NCBI GenBank assembly: GCA_963680875.1
Contig: OY804585.1
Span: 49,585,085 to 49,649,084 of the forward strand
DNA: 64,000 nt
Origin: Bathymodiolus brooksi
Lineage: Eukaryota; Mollusca; Bivalvia; Mytilida; Modiolidae
Direction: 5' to 3'
The number at the start of each line of letters is the position of its first letter. Positions within the stretch are counted from its first letter, which is position 1. The translations under genes were made by a program, and so were the position numbers. Shown in pieces: positions 46,205 to 58,239 of this stretch. Under the pieces are notes generated by a model. It did no database searches and was not told where the DNA came from. It saw only the letters and a list, made by a program, of their open reading frames with translations.

Positions 46205-48975
46205 TATATACAGTAAAACTTCGCTCGCTCGAACTCGAAGGTACTGTCAAAATATGTTCGAGCTATCGGAAGTTCGAGCCACCGAGGTCCCGTAATTTTA
46301 GACAGAAAACAATCTTGTTCTGACCCGGGACAGTTTCATTACCTATATATGATAACTGATGCACAGTAAAACTGGCCTTTCTCATAAAAAATATTTAATC
46401 ATTTAAGTTCAAGTTCTTTATTCACCCGGACACATATATACAAGTGTAACAAGAGGAATATTATACAAAATATTTTACATAATGACGGATATAACTAACC
46501 TAAAATAATACAGCCTCAGAATATAATTACAAACATTTTGCAATTTAGATATAAATAAGACAATTTTTTCAGAACCTTAACATTACACAAAGATAACAGG
46601 CCTTTCATTTTGTACATGTTTGCATATCTAGTATAATAAATTGGAATAAATTTACATCTAAGCCTTTGTACATCAGCAGAGGTACATTCAAATAAAAAAT
46701 GAAATTCAGTACCTAAACCAACATTACACAGATGACAAATACGTTCTTCTCTGGGAGTATTCGGCCATCTTCCAGTTTCTATTGGAAGCTTAATGTTATT
46801 GCATCTAAGCTTTGTTATCATGTTTCTCTCATGTGGTAATAATTTTAATAAGTATTTATCTAAATTAAATTCATTTTTAAATATGCCATAAAATTCTCCT
46901 CTAGAAGAGTTCTCAATTTGGTTAAACCAGTTTTGAATATATTGATCAGTCAGATTTTGCTTAACAATAAATTTTAGTTGCACTGAATGAACTGGGTGTT
47001 GTTGGTTCCATAGATAATTAAGCCCAGTTTTCTCAAAAAATGATTTGATAAAATTTAGCCACTTAAATTGAACATTATCAATAATACTCAAATTAAACAT
47101 AATCTTATATAAAATACAACTAAGTTTCTTCTTGTTTGAAATAAGTCTATTCCAAAAATTTACAATCCTTAATTTTATACATAATATATCTATAGGTGTT
47201 CTACCAAGTTCTCCGTATGTCATAAAATTTGGAGTAGTGGTTCTAACACCTAAAATATTTCTACAGAACTGAAGATGAAGTTTTTCTAGTTGCTTAGTGT
47301 TCTCATAACCCCATATTTCAGAGCCATAAGAAAGTATTGGAAGTATAAGTGTATCAAACAATTTAAATTGTAAATCTATTGGAATCGATATATTTCTCAA
47401 TTTTCTATACAAACAATATAAGGCTTTGCGAGCTTGATCCATCAATTTAGCTCTTGCCTTCACAAAAGAGCCGTTATAATTAAATATAACACCTAGATAT
47501 GAATAAGAGTCTTCAATTTGTAAATTCTCTCCACATAGCTTAAAAATAGGTTGATTTTTTTATTTTCTTTTACAAAATATTATTACTTTAGTCTTTTGCA
47601 AGTTAACCTTCAATTTCCAATGATGACAATACTTTTCAAATATAGCCAAAGCAGGCTTACACATTTCTAAAAGTTTTCGTTCAAAATTATTTGGTCTGCA
47701 TTCACACTGAGTATATCTTTTTAAGGAAATATTATTGTCAAGTAAAACTTGGTAGTCATAGCAATATGATATCTAAATAGGCCATCTTCTACATTTACAT
47801 CCATAACATTCAAATAAGTTTCATCTGGTTCTGAAAAAATCTTAAAAAAAAACCAGTTTTAGCATTAAAATCTCCAACAAGTGCACATTTCATGTCTTTT
47901 TCTATAAAATTTACTAATTCATTTTCAATATCTAAAAATGCATTTTTATTGACGAATATAGAGAGTTTTCAGGTAGGGTGTATACACATCCCAATAAAGG
48001 GTCATTATTAAATACTTAAATTTAAATTTAATATTAATAAATTTAATAAGATTTTTTATATACAACAACAATACCTCCAGATTTATGCTTAAATATTTTT
48101 CAATGTTTTGCAACATAGCTAAAACCATCTAGGATATTTAAAATGTCATATTTGTCAGTTTTTGTCTCTATAAAAATACATACTGTATATCATGTGTTGT
48201 AATTAACTGTATAAATTTAAGTAATAAAAGTTTTGACTTGATACCACAAACCTTTTATTTCTGAAAAATTAAGTTTCTGTTTTCATCAGTCGCTTCTCTT
48301 GCTTGCCTGTCCTATTGATAGATGTTGCCCGGGTTTCTAGGAGGGGGAAAGCGCATATGAGGTTCTCCGTTTCCAGGTTGAAGCGCATCTTTACAAATTC
48401 ATATGTGAATATTAGCATGTTTTTTTTATCAACTTAGCTGTGAATATGAAAAAATTGTGAAAAATAAGTGATTTAAGTCTCAAATATATCAGTAAATCTT
48501 CCTTGTTTTCAACAATAAACCAGGAAATGTTTTTTCCGCTTTAATAGTAAAACATACTCGACAATAAGCACTCATAATTGATGATATCTTATTGTAACAC
48601 ACACAAGAGATGACGTGGATTAAATGATTTTAAGTAACATAACCCCGCTATTTTATATTGAAGTGTATTTATCAAGCCAGTAGATTGATTAATCATATAT
48701 ATATGTACATTTGTATGTAAGCACATTCAACGTACATCTGTCAATTAAATTGCGATGTTCGAGTTTGATATGGTAAAACTCGTGATTTTATTATGATTCT
48801 CTATTATTGATGGGACCATTTATTAAGTTCGACTGTTCGAGGTATCAGTGTTCGAGCGAAAGATTTTTTTTAGCTTAAAAATATATGGAAAATTGGCGGG
48901 ACTTTCAAATAAGTTCGAGCCATCCATGGTATTCGACCCATCCGAGTTCGAGGGAACGAGGTTTGACTTGTATAT
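46205..48975. mobile_element. pogo/Tigger-like TIR element split by a LINE
   Basis: The left end has ACAGTAAAACTTCGCTCGCT then CGAACTCGAAG and GTTCGAGCTATCGGAAGTTC. The right end has the inverse, CCGAGTTCGAGGGAACGAGG then TTTGACTTGTATATATG. This GTTCGAG-rich terminal repeat starting near CAGTAAAAC is characteristic of pogo/Tigger elements of the Tc1/mariner group. No transposase is seen, so it was non-autonomous before the LINE at about 46,405-48,240 landed in it. Confidence 0.65.
46405..48240 (-). pseudogene. Decayed LINE with endonuclease and C-terminal parts, catalytic RT missing
   Basis: From the 5' side, 48,130-47,770 keeps traces of an apurinic-type endonuclease (CALVGDFNAKTGFF near 47,900). 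An internal deletion then jumps to KVNLQKTKVIIF (about 47,610-47,575). The region 47,550-46,516 holds the C-terminal part: SYLGVIFN, YGSEIWGYENTKQLEKLHLQ, GELGRTPID and a finger (RICHLC...HFLFEC). Motifs A to C of the reverse transcriptase are absent. Several frame breaks are needed around 47,460-47,570 and 47,770-47,870. It is similar in design to the LINE at 27,140-29,392 but clearly older. Confidence 0.7.
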
Positions 48976-51900
48976 ATGTAAAATGCTAATTTCCATTTTT
49001 TCATACTATATTTAAAGATTTGACTGAACAGATTTCATATCCAAAATGCAAAAGAATGCACCATTTTGCGTCCTTCTGAAAAAACAATTTTCTGGGGGGG
49101 GGGGGGGGGGGGGGGGGGGGTGCGTGGCAAACCCTAGACCATCTAGTATGATCTACTGCTTTTAGTCTCTCGAGGGTTGGCATGTATGTGCATATGTCAG
49201 AAGGTAGCAGGTCAAATCGGCCCCAAACCAAAATCGGTCCCAAGTCAAATCGGCCCCAGTCAAATCATTGTATTATTATGGTCTTTTTTTATTGTTTCAC
49301 TCCTTTTTCACACACCGGGAAATCACATGTCCGCCAATTTTGTTGTTTACTATTGTCAACATGCAAAGTTAAATATTTCTTAAATAGTTTGGACAATATT
49401 CAGCAAAATATTTAAATACATCCAATACGTTTTAATTATTGAAGAATTAAAACTGTCTAGTAAGTACAGTTGTGTTTTGTACCAGTAAATGTTTACCATT
49501 GATACGAAAATAAACTAAATATATCCGTCTGACTATATCTCGCCATGCTTAAAATAATCAATAATCTTGCCGATAAAATTTCTATGATGCAAATTTCCTC
49601 CATGTACCCTATAGTCCAAACGGAAAACGCAATATCCGCGATCCTTTCAAGGAAAATATCGACAGTTCGCGGACCGTCGCGATGATTCAACGCGGACCAT
49701 GATCGTGGACAAATTCTATCATTTTCATCACCATCGCGGAATCACGTTGATCGCGGGTGATCGTGGATCCGTCGCGCACAATGAGCAAATGTATTTTATA
49801 AACCTACGTGTACAAAGTATCTCGGTCGTATAAAATTTGCCTTAAAAATAAATGCAAATGTGGTCATTTTTATTGCATGTGGGATCTGATAAGAAATTAT
49901 GCTTATCTTTGAAGTGATAAGGTCGTAAAGAAATGTCATATCCTGTCATTAATTTCAAGTGCAGTGTTGTCTTATTTGATATTACACAAAGTATCTTAAC
50001 GCTCCAGTAAGCACCACGTGGAGATTATCCTCGCCTGTCAATCAACAGTAACACACACCTGTCTGAAATGTAGAAAAGCAATTTAATGACGAGCATACCT
50101 TTTAATGGGTTATAATCCTCATGCAAATGTTTGTGAATGTTTTGATTTTGAATGCATGTGTAAAAACGACAGAAATGTTTATCTGTGAAAAGATTTTAAC
50201 AACTTTCGGTAAAAAAATTACTTCCAACCCATACACTAATGGTTACACACTTTTAAGTGCTGTATAAACATTTCTCTTTTAAATTATATCACCCTTCAAT
50301 AGTATAAGTTAACTGTACATTTGTCCCGGGGTCGGGATTAATTTTGTGAGACAATTACGAGTGGTTTCAATCCGAGACAAGGGTAATGAAAGATCGAACA
50401 TGTTGAAGTACAATCTGTCATTGGAATCAAAATAATGAGAAAAAACAAACTTTATTGTTCTTTTTTTAGTTGTGAAAAACAAAAAATGAAAATAAAATGG
50501 AGATTACATATTTGTAAAACAATATACCTTGTATATTTATGGAAATTACTAATGTACGTGCTCGTATAGTAATTGCAGATGCTTTTTAATTGTGAAAATT
50601 CGATAAAATAATACTGATCTATAATTATGAAATTCAAAAGCTGATTTTGTTCCATGATTCTATGTAAAAAAATGAGAAAATTAACCCACGAAGAAAATTA
50701 CTTTCATAATATTATAAAAATTACCACGTTCATGTTAAGAAAAGAAATCTAATTTGTTTTTCATGAAAAAAAATGGCTTGAGAGGATAAAACATACAAAA
50801 GTTAAATGGTTGGTTCTTTCCTTAGCGAGTGTGGAGGAAAATAATCATCATGTACTGATAGTCATAAACAGACTTACGACAGATAACATTTATTATTACT
50901 CTCAGCTAACACATCTTACTATTTCTTTTTCAGATGCTGCTGTACATTTAAATATGTGTAGTATACTCTCAAAGATTTAGAAATAAATCATGTACATTTA
51001 TACTATTATATATTTCAAAGACACAAAATTTGCAGTTTTTCTTTTAATTGTGTGTCACCTATCGTAAGGCTAATGACGTAATATTTTGATAAGTGTACAT
51101 AATCGATCACATGTTACCTGTATTTATTACAGTTTAAGAGACTCTCACTGTCTCAGGTGAAAGATTTTAATTAAGTTTTAAAATATCAAAAAGGAAACTT
51201 GCAAAATTTGTAGAAAAAAAGAATACATTGTAGTTTAAAGTTAAGTTGAAATTTCGTGAGAGACTATTCAATGTCTGCATTTTGTGGAAAAGTTTGTTTT
51301 ACATAGATTTCTTTTTACAAAAGCATTTGATATATATACAAGTATATATTATTGTTTTTCCCTTTTTTCTTTTTGGTAATCTGGGAGAAATAAATTATGT
51401 GTGTTTTATTGTCCCTTGGTGTAACAGAATGAAAAGTAAGATAACAAAACCCAGTCTGCAATGAACCCTAACTCCTTAATGCCGGGTGCTTAGCAGAGAA
51501 GTAGCAAATATTAATTTTATAGTTTGGTTTATTTATTTAAATACATAAATACATTTGGATAAATGTTCAAGAATGACATTAGTGGCCTTGTATCCAACAA
51601 TTGCTTTGTGGCTTCTTCAGGGGATCTAAATACGGTAAGTATTCAGTTCATTCCTCAATAAATATCAGGGACCTGTCTGAATATGATTTAACAAAATATA
51701 AAGAATTTTTTTATTTGAGTAGACAATTATCTAGGCTGTTGATATGATCGAGAAAAAATACCAATTCCTTTTTGACACTTTCTGAGGTAAACAAATAAGA
51801 CCTGTTTTACAAATTAATTAATATGCCCTTTTATCGTTATATTTTGATACTGTATACTGTATCTTACCATAAGAGTAATTTCTTGTGGTTTTCTTTTAAA

Positions 51901-52060
51901 TTTAATATCTGCATAACAGCAAAATTATTTTATATTAATTACACAACAATTTAGATTCTTTTTGAAAAAAATGTTTGGCCCTTAAAAGGGCCGTTGTAAT
52001 GCATGATTTGTAGTCTACAATTCCCCAAACTAAAACTCAGTATTGGGGCTGTAATCATCT
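48976..52060. other. Intergenic; G-run, short repeats, CpG patch
   Basis: No gene is supported. An uninterrupted run of 27 G lies at 49,094-49,120. CAAATCGG(C/T)CCCA is repeated at 49,213-49,262. A patch at 49,615-49,785 is unusually rich in CGCG and GATC (ATCGCGG, GATCGTGG, TCGCGGAC). The rest is AT-rich. Confidence 0.5.
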
Positions 52061-52064
52061 GGGT

Positions 52065-52960
52065 TCATCTCATGGTGTTGCCATGCTGGGTCATCATCCT
52101 CAACGTACTCTTCCTTTTTTCTGTTGGTCGTCGAAGTAGCTCGTTGATCTTCGGAACAACCTCGCTGCGCCATGTCTCTTCTCTTCGTGCTGATGGGAAA
52201 TAGTAGTGTGTGTATCTCTTGATAACTTCTCGGCGTGCTGGGTCTAGCTCACGCTTTCCATGTTTTCCACCACCAAACCAGTTGTACCAGAATCTAAGGT
52301 TGTCTACACCGAACAACTCGGGAAACAGCAATTTCGTTATGTGGGCAGCATAATTACCGGGACCTTTTGTCCGACTCTCTAATGATGACAACTGGTTTGC
52401 TGGAATGTGGTACATTTCTGGAATGCCATCAAGTCCTGCACTGTCCGTCAGATCTACAGGTATTGGCGCTGTCTGTGTCGTTCGTCTTGTCAAAAGATGG
52501 TCAAGCTTGCTGTTCATTTTATTTATCTGCACCTCTATGTCAGTTTGCCTTTTATCAATGACATCATTATGTTTGTGCAGCTTCGTTAATGATGCCAAGA
52601 TAGCTGACAGCGTTGATGCCATTGGACCTTGTTGGTTCATTGGACCTGGTCTAGTGAGCTGGAAGACTGGTGACAATGCAGATGGCAGACTTGCTGGTCT
52701 GTTGGCAGCAACTTAAAATTGTTCGGGGTTGTTCCTCCCTTGCAGTGGTATGTGTGGGAGTCGGATGACGTTTTGGCGACCGGGTTGGTGATATCACCAT
52801 CAATACTCTGGCCGGTGGTTTTCCAGACTTGGTGACACTTTTAATCAGCTTTCTTCTAGAAGGTGGCATTCTGGGTGAAGAAGGCTGTTTCTTCTGTGCC
52901 GGCTGTATTTTCTGGCGTTTTGTAGGTGGTGGTGTGGGACTTCTAGGAGACTCGCTCTGA
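52065..52960 (-). CDS. BEN-domain protein, terminal coding part, one frame break
   Basis: The C-terminal 200 codons (52,065-52,676 and just upstream) contain a probable coiled coil (TKLHKHNDVIDKRQTDIEVQ, then INKMNSKLDHLL) and then a BEN-like domain: NYAAHITKLLFPELFG, FGGGKHGKRELDPARREVIK, YFPSARREETWRSEVV and INELLRR. BEN domains bind DNA or chromatin proteins in transcription control. Upstream, 52,700-52,960 is open in another frame: a basic, Pro/Ser-rich stretch (SPTPPPTKRQK, MPPSRRKLIKS). A shift near 52,680-52,725 is needed to join them, so there is a small intron, a sequencing error or a mutation. TTCAG at about 52,960 may be a splice acceptor for an upstream intron. The stop is the TGA at 52,065. 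Confidence 0.6.
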
Positions 52961-53399
52961 AGATTATTGTCTTATCTGAATACTTAATATTATGTGTTAT
53001 GTCTATGTTTATATTATGCAACATTGTAATTATTATGTACATGTACTTAACTATGCTTTACGCAATAAATGATTTTGATTTGATTTGATTTTTGAAAAAT
53101 GTATACTTTAATACTGTACAATTGTCTTTTATTGCTCTTATATTATTGTTTAAAGATTAAATGAAAATTGTTTCATTAGACACACATTAATTTATTCATT
53201 GTAAAAGTATCTGTATTGTACAGAATGTATAGATTATTGATAATGTAAATCCTTTGTTAAGAGAAGCTTTAATATTATCAAAATCTTGATTCACAGGGCA
53301 CTTATTCATGGTTTACAATTGTCAAAAATATAACTTGGACCAAAACATTTTCGATAAAACTTCTAACTGTAAAAATTTGAAGGAAGTGAAGTCACTAAA

Positions 53400-54210
53400 A
53401 CCATTTATTAAAAGGGAATTATATCAAAAAGTGATCCAGAGAACCCCTCTGTTGAAGAAATTCTTTCCGTAGAAAAGTATGTGTCTGGTTATGCCTGCAA
53501 AGGGAATCAGCCAACTGGTGCAGTGGTTGATTTATTTAATGATTTAGTAAACTGTGCTGATGAGTCTACTGGTGCAACAGCAAAATCAATATGTACTAAA
53601 CTATTAATGCAAACTGTTAAAAGGGATATTTCAGCTGTTGAGGCATCATTTGAATTATCGCGCATACCCTTATACAGATGTAGTCATACATTTCAAAATG
53701 TCTGTTTGTCAGGGTATAGACTGCTAAACTGTAATAATGAAGACAAATTTGTCACAAAAAAATACTGCTTTGGATAGATATTTACAAAGAGATGAAAAAG
53801 ATATGTCATCCTTTTATGGTTTTGTTTGTAAAAACGGAAAGGTTCCTGTTATAACAGGAAATATTCAAGCAACCTGGCCTTTAGATGAAAATTATTGTCG
53901 TACCATGTTAATTCTTCATTTTCCAAATTGGAGGACAATTTCTGAAATAAAAAATGATAATATTTCTTGGATTGATCGTATGAATTCTTTTTTAATTTCT
54001 GATAACTGTCCAAATTTTTTAAAGGCAAATGTCGAAAAGGCAAAACAAAATTTGAATGTAGATAACTTAGATGATCCAGTTGAAAATCAGTTTGAGAATG
54101 AAATGCCTCAACAGCCTGATTGGATGGAATTAATAAAACCTAATCCAAATTATGAAGAAATTGACGAGTCCAATTTCAAATATGATGACGGTGGTCCAGA
54201 ATATGACTAG
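53400..54210 (+). pseudogene. Helitron-like replicase/helicase middle fragment
   Basis: The first frame (to 53,777) reads VEEILSVEKYVSGYACKGNQ, DISAVEASFELSRIPLYR and QNVCLSGYRLL. The second (53,737-54,210) reads ALDRYLQRDEKDMSSFYGFV and WRTISEI, ending in an acidic tail. A YVxGYxxKG segment followed by an SxxEAxxxLxxxPLYxxS segment is the pattern seen downstream of the Rep region and before the PIF1-type helicase in Helitron proteins. One frame shift lies near 53,740-53,777. Neither the Rep HUH motif nor the helicase Walker motifs are present, so this is an isolated internal fragment. The assignment is by pattern only. Confidence 0.5.
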
Positions 54211-54234
54211 GGTCTGACGAGTCATCATTACCCC

Positions 54235-54497
54235 TCAGATCTTTTTGCCCCTGTTTTTGTTTTGTGCATACGATAGCTCAGTTCTCCAGAATTTTAAGAT
54301 TTTCACATATGTATTGCCAAATTTTTTATTTTTGGAACTTTTCTTACCCTTTCGTTGAAGTTAATGCAGTGGTACGTCACTTCCGTCAGCCGTGGGTCCT
54401 TATACGAAAAATTTGGCAATAAATGTATGAAAATCTTAAAATTCTGGAGAACTGAGCTATCGTATGCACAAAACAAAAGCAGGGGCAAAAAGATGCG
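54235..54497. repeat. Foldback repeat, about 260 bp
   Basis: CTTTTTGCCCCTG, TGTGCATACGATAGCTCAGT and TCTCCAGAATTTTAAGATTT at 54,240-54,335 are inverted at 54,400-54,497, with CAAATTTTT as the inner edge. It begins about 25 bp after the Helitron-like frame ends. Confidence 0.85.
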
Positions 54498-54559
54498 TCT
54501 TTTAGGAATGGATACATGTCCTAGTTTGAATGACATAATGGAAATAAGGTGCAATAAAT

Positions 54560-55440
54560 CACAGTATCTTGACGTTTTATCTGGCGAAATAGAGAAAAAT
54601 CTGTATAGAATCTGTATATTATATATATAAAGACACAAGTAATGAAACAAGTTTTTCCCTCCAAAGGTTGTCTAACTGTGTAAATAACTGTGTAAATTTT
54701 TTGTAACCTTCGTTCGCCCGTAAAATAATGCTACGTTGGAATGTTGGAAGGTAAATCCCTTTCATGCATAGTTTATTTGTACCAAACATTGCTTTGTTCC
54801 CTACCTATTTGTCTTTTTTCACAGCAAACAAACGTTCTTGTTTTTAAAATTTAGCCTATGTGGTCATAACTTCCGGTTCGGCAGCAAATAAAGTTGACAA
54901 ATAAATTATTTGCTTTACGTCTATCAAAAAATAATTGACGGTAACATGGTAAGTAGCATTCGTAGTTTATTTTTACTTAATTTTTTTTGTATATAAATTT
55001 GTAAGATACCAACTGTAACAATACTCTAGCATTTACCAAAAAGGGAGGTAATACAAATTTGGCGGCCACTTCAAATTGGTAGATTGAAATGAAATGAAAT
55101 GTCTTAATATTTGGACCTACTAGCTTGGTATGTGTACTCATAGTGTCAACTATTTCTATTACATACTGCCTTTAAGAAAAAGAATGGCAGAAGGTTGCAA
55201 AAGGAAGGGGATGCATAAAAGCATGTTGTGTCAGCTCCTGAATCCGGAAAATTGTTCAAGTCATTTCCGTTTTTGGAATAGTTTTATTGTCAACTTTATT
55301 TGCTGCCGAACCGGAAGTTATGACCACATAGGCTAAATAAAACTTGTATCATTACTTGTGTCTTTATATATATAATATACAAATTTTATACAGATTTTTC
55401 TCTATTTCGCCAGATAAAACGTCAAGATACTGTGAATAAA
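54560..55440. mobile_element. Foldback element, about 880 bp
   Basis: The outer arms (54,560-54,645 and 55,345-55,440) share TATCTTGACGTTTTATCTGG and TTTATATATATAATATA-type cores in inverse order. The inner arms (54,850-54,902 and 55,283-55,338) share TATGTGGTCATAACTTCCGG and TTTGCTGCCGAACC, also inverted. No coding region. Confidence 0.75.
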
Positions 55441-56859
55441 TGTACTCGAAGCGAGCAGGGGTACGATTTTTAAACCTGCCGAGTTGCATGCCTTGTGTAT
55501 TATTAGTATCTATATAGGGTCGACACATGCAATTTGATGTATGAATATTGACACGAACAAGTTAAAATAAGGAAAAAGAGATGAAATAATAAAGAAATAA
55601 AGAAATTTTATTGAAAATAAATTTGTAAACAGAAAGTTAGAAAAAGGGGGGTGGTCCGTGCCAAGAGCGCCTGTGATTTTATTTACAAAAACTGCCAGAA
55701 AATAAAGGTTGAACCAAATTCGGAAGACGCTGATCAATGAACGCTGATGAAAACTCGTATTTATTTTTGTTAATATTTTATCACAGTTTTGATCACATAA
55801 ATAACTTCATAATTATTTGCGATCGTATCAAAATTAATTGTCATCATAGTTTCATTAGGGACCGACCATTTAACGAATTTTTTTCCAGAATTCAACAATA
55901 GGTTATATGACGAAAACTCTGAATCAGATTATTTTTGTTTTCCTTCACCAAAATCAGAATATTTTTTTCAGCAACATTGGGAATCAGAATATTTTTTTAG
56001 AAAAAAAACATACCCCCCCTTCAAGTTAAATGGTCGTTCCCTTAGGAATCCGATGATGTGTGTAAAAGATAGAACATATATTTAATGCACTGCCTCCCCT
56101 TTTTTCACGATCTAAATCAATATTAAACTGATGTGTCTATCATTTATATTTTAAACTGTAAATGAATAACTATACACGTCAATAAGAATGATTCATCTTG
56201 ATGCTGAAGAACTTTATATATCAGCAGTATTGTTACCAATTGTATTATAGTTACTTGTTCTTTTGTTTTGTCGAAATAAAAAAATACCCTTGTGGAGCCT
56301 TTTTTTAATTGTTTATTTACATTTACAATGGAATGCGGTGCTTACTCAAATAATGCTATGCCTAACAGAAGCAGTTTTACGAAATAGTATATTTTTTGCG
56401 TGAACCCTATTGAACCTCTACTAGAAAGGTAAAGCAACTTGTGAAACTCTCTTTTAAATTATCGCGGGAACCTTTAATTTTTCAGCAAAATATTTATCGA
56501 AGAAAGATTCCTCAACAATGTTACCGGAACTGACCGAATTTGTCCCGGCAACTAGAATGGGAATTGTAAGAAAAGTGCTTTTAGGTCTTAAAAACCGTGC
56601 AGGATGCATTTTTTTCACTTCTTCTCAATGCTTTTGAATGGCGCTTACGCTTCAAAATTTGAAATTGGGTGGGAACCTTGAGTTTTCATGGTACAGCTGT
56701 AATATTTTGAGATATTGCATAGTTTGATTTTATATCCCGGAAAATTGTCCGGCCCATGCTAACAGAAAGTTTCCCGTTCAACTATATGTTAAAATCCAAA
56801 TTCTCTTTGAGCCGCCATTTTGAATATGCAAATGAGCAAATCACCTATCATTTCTGGCT
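55441..56859. other. Intergenic, no gene seen
   Basis: AT-rich. GAATCAGA(T/A)TATTTTTxTTT is repeated three times in 55,920-56,000. The small open frames have no recognisable domains. Confidence 0.45.
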
Positions 56860-56915
56860 CAATCGTAACTACTCGGCCATTCTCGGTAGTGAGAATGGCC
56901 GAGTAGTTACGATTG
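56860..56915. repeat. Perfect 25-bp-arm hairpin
   Basis: The arms CAATCGTAACTACTCGGCCA plus TTCTC, and their exact complement, flank the loop GGTAGT. The whole 56-bp unit is bracketed by direct repeats of TTCTGGCT (the preceding base pairs match as AT). It is followed by AT-rich sequence without genes to about 57,200. Confidence 0.95.
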
Positions 56916-57214
56916 ATTTCTGGCTATGTCTCTTTCTACGAAACTCTCGACGGAAGAGCGGCGAAGGTAAAATGAACGGAACAGTCATAACAAATCAGCT
57001 ACAAAATTCAATCAAAATAAAAGATAATAACGTGTACGGATCATCGTATTATTGAAATTTTAGGACTTCGTCCTTCAAACAGGTTGCCCGTCTCATATTA
57101 TTAACGGACAAATTATCATTTGAGGGGGATCGAGAGGGATCGGACCATTGCGCATGCTTGACCGGGAGTGACCGGAAGAGGCCCTGTCCGGAAGTCACGT
57201 GACTTTTCGCCTTA

Positions 57215-57375
57215 CTTTTTTCCCCGTACTTTCCCGTACTTTTTTTCCCCATACTATTTTTCCGTACTTTTTTCCCCCCGTACTTTTTTTCCCGTACTTT
57301 TTCAAATTATTTTGTTCCCGTATTTTTTCCTGTACTTTTTTCCCCGTACTCTTTTTCCCCCGTACTTTTTCCAAT
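57215..57375 (+). repeat. CCCGTACTTTTTT minisatellite
   Basis: CCCGTACTTTTT-like units (11-14 bp) recur about ten times with variable T and C runs, giving an extreme pyrimidine bias on this strand. The region 57,376-57,715 after it is mixed sequence with ACCAATCA motifs (57,590, 57,640, 57,670) and no gene. Confidence 0.85.
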
Positions 57376-57715
57376 GTCGCGACGTTTGAAATCCAACGTT
57401 TTAAAATATCAGTTAGTTGTTTTTCTAGAACATGTCGTTATAGCACAGTCCATGTTCCTTGCGGAATATCCATTCATACGTCACCCGTAGGGCTTCGCCT
57501 GGACGGGCGGGGTGCGCGCAAGCGCGATCTGAAGGGACCAAAAATGAATTTATTTAACCTAAAAGAGGATTGAAATGTTTTATAGCACCAACCAATCATA
57601 TCACTGGAAATTGAACCAATCAGAAGTCGTTATTTCCGGCCGATTAGCCAATCAGATTGTAAGAATTCAACCAATCAGAAGAGGAGTGACTTGTAATACG
57701 TTCGCGTCCGAACAA

Positions 57716-57835
57716 TATATACATTTTTTACATTTTTTTCCCCATTTTTTTTTTTCCGTTTTTTTCATTTTTCATTTTTTTTTCATTTCATTTTTTTTTT
57801 TCATTTTTTTTCATTTTTTTGATATCAGTCTTATT
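57716..57835 (+). repeat. TTTTTCATTTTT low-complexity tract
   Basis: Runs of T interrupted by CA. Open frames here are artefacts of composition. Confidence 0.85.
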
Positions 57836-58182
57836 ATTTCTGATATATTTTTTCATACAACATTTTCAACAAGTAACAGCACAACAATCTATACAATGGT
57901 TGTCGCTTCCACGGGATTTTCTAAGAGCATGGTGACTCATTAATTGTTCGTTTTTGGTATATTTTTCGTGAACTTTCTATCTATAGCGACGTTTCTTGAT
58001 TCCATCCTCTAATTTTCGTGTTTATTCAACATCTTAATCACTATTTTGTTGACTTGTTACAGTTTTGTCATAGATGTTTACGTTAATATGTGATATTTTC
58101 ATAATGTGTTTCGATTTGTTTTTGTTTGTAACGTGTTTTGGGTGGAATTTCAACCCTATTGCTGCTTGTGCTGCTCTGGTGT

Positions 58183-58230
58183 ATATGGCGGCTGCTACTG
58201 CTGCTGCTGCTGCTGCTGCTGCTCTGCTCT
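58183..58230 (+). repeat. CTG triplet repeat
   Basis: GCTGCTACTGCTGCTGCTGC continues to about 58,220 with two interruptions, roughly a dozen triplets in all. Unlike many CTG tracts it lies in no supported gene. Confidence 0.85.
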
Positions 58231-58239
58231 GGGTGTATT

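Noticed and set aside
49094..49120. Telomeric or regulatory G-rich element
   Set aside because: A plain homopolymer with no TTAGGG-type period and no nearby gene.
57168..57573. Open frames across the CCCGTACTTTT tract
   Set aside because: Low-complexity Phe/Pro/Tyr peptides imposed by the minisatellite.
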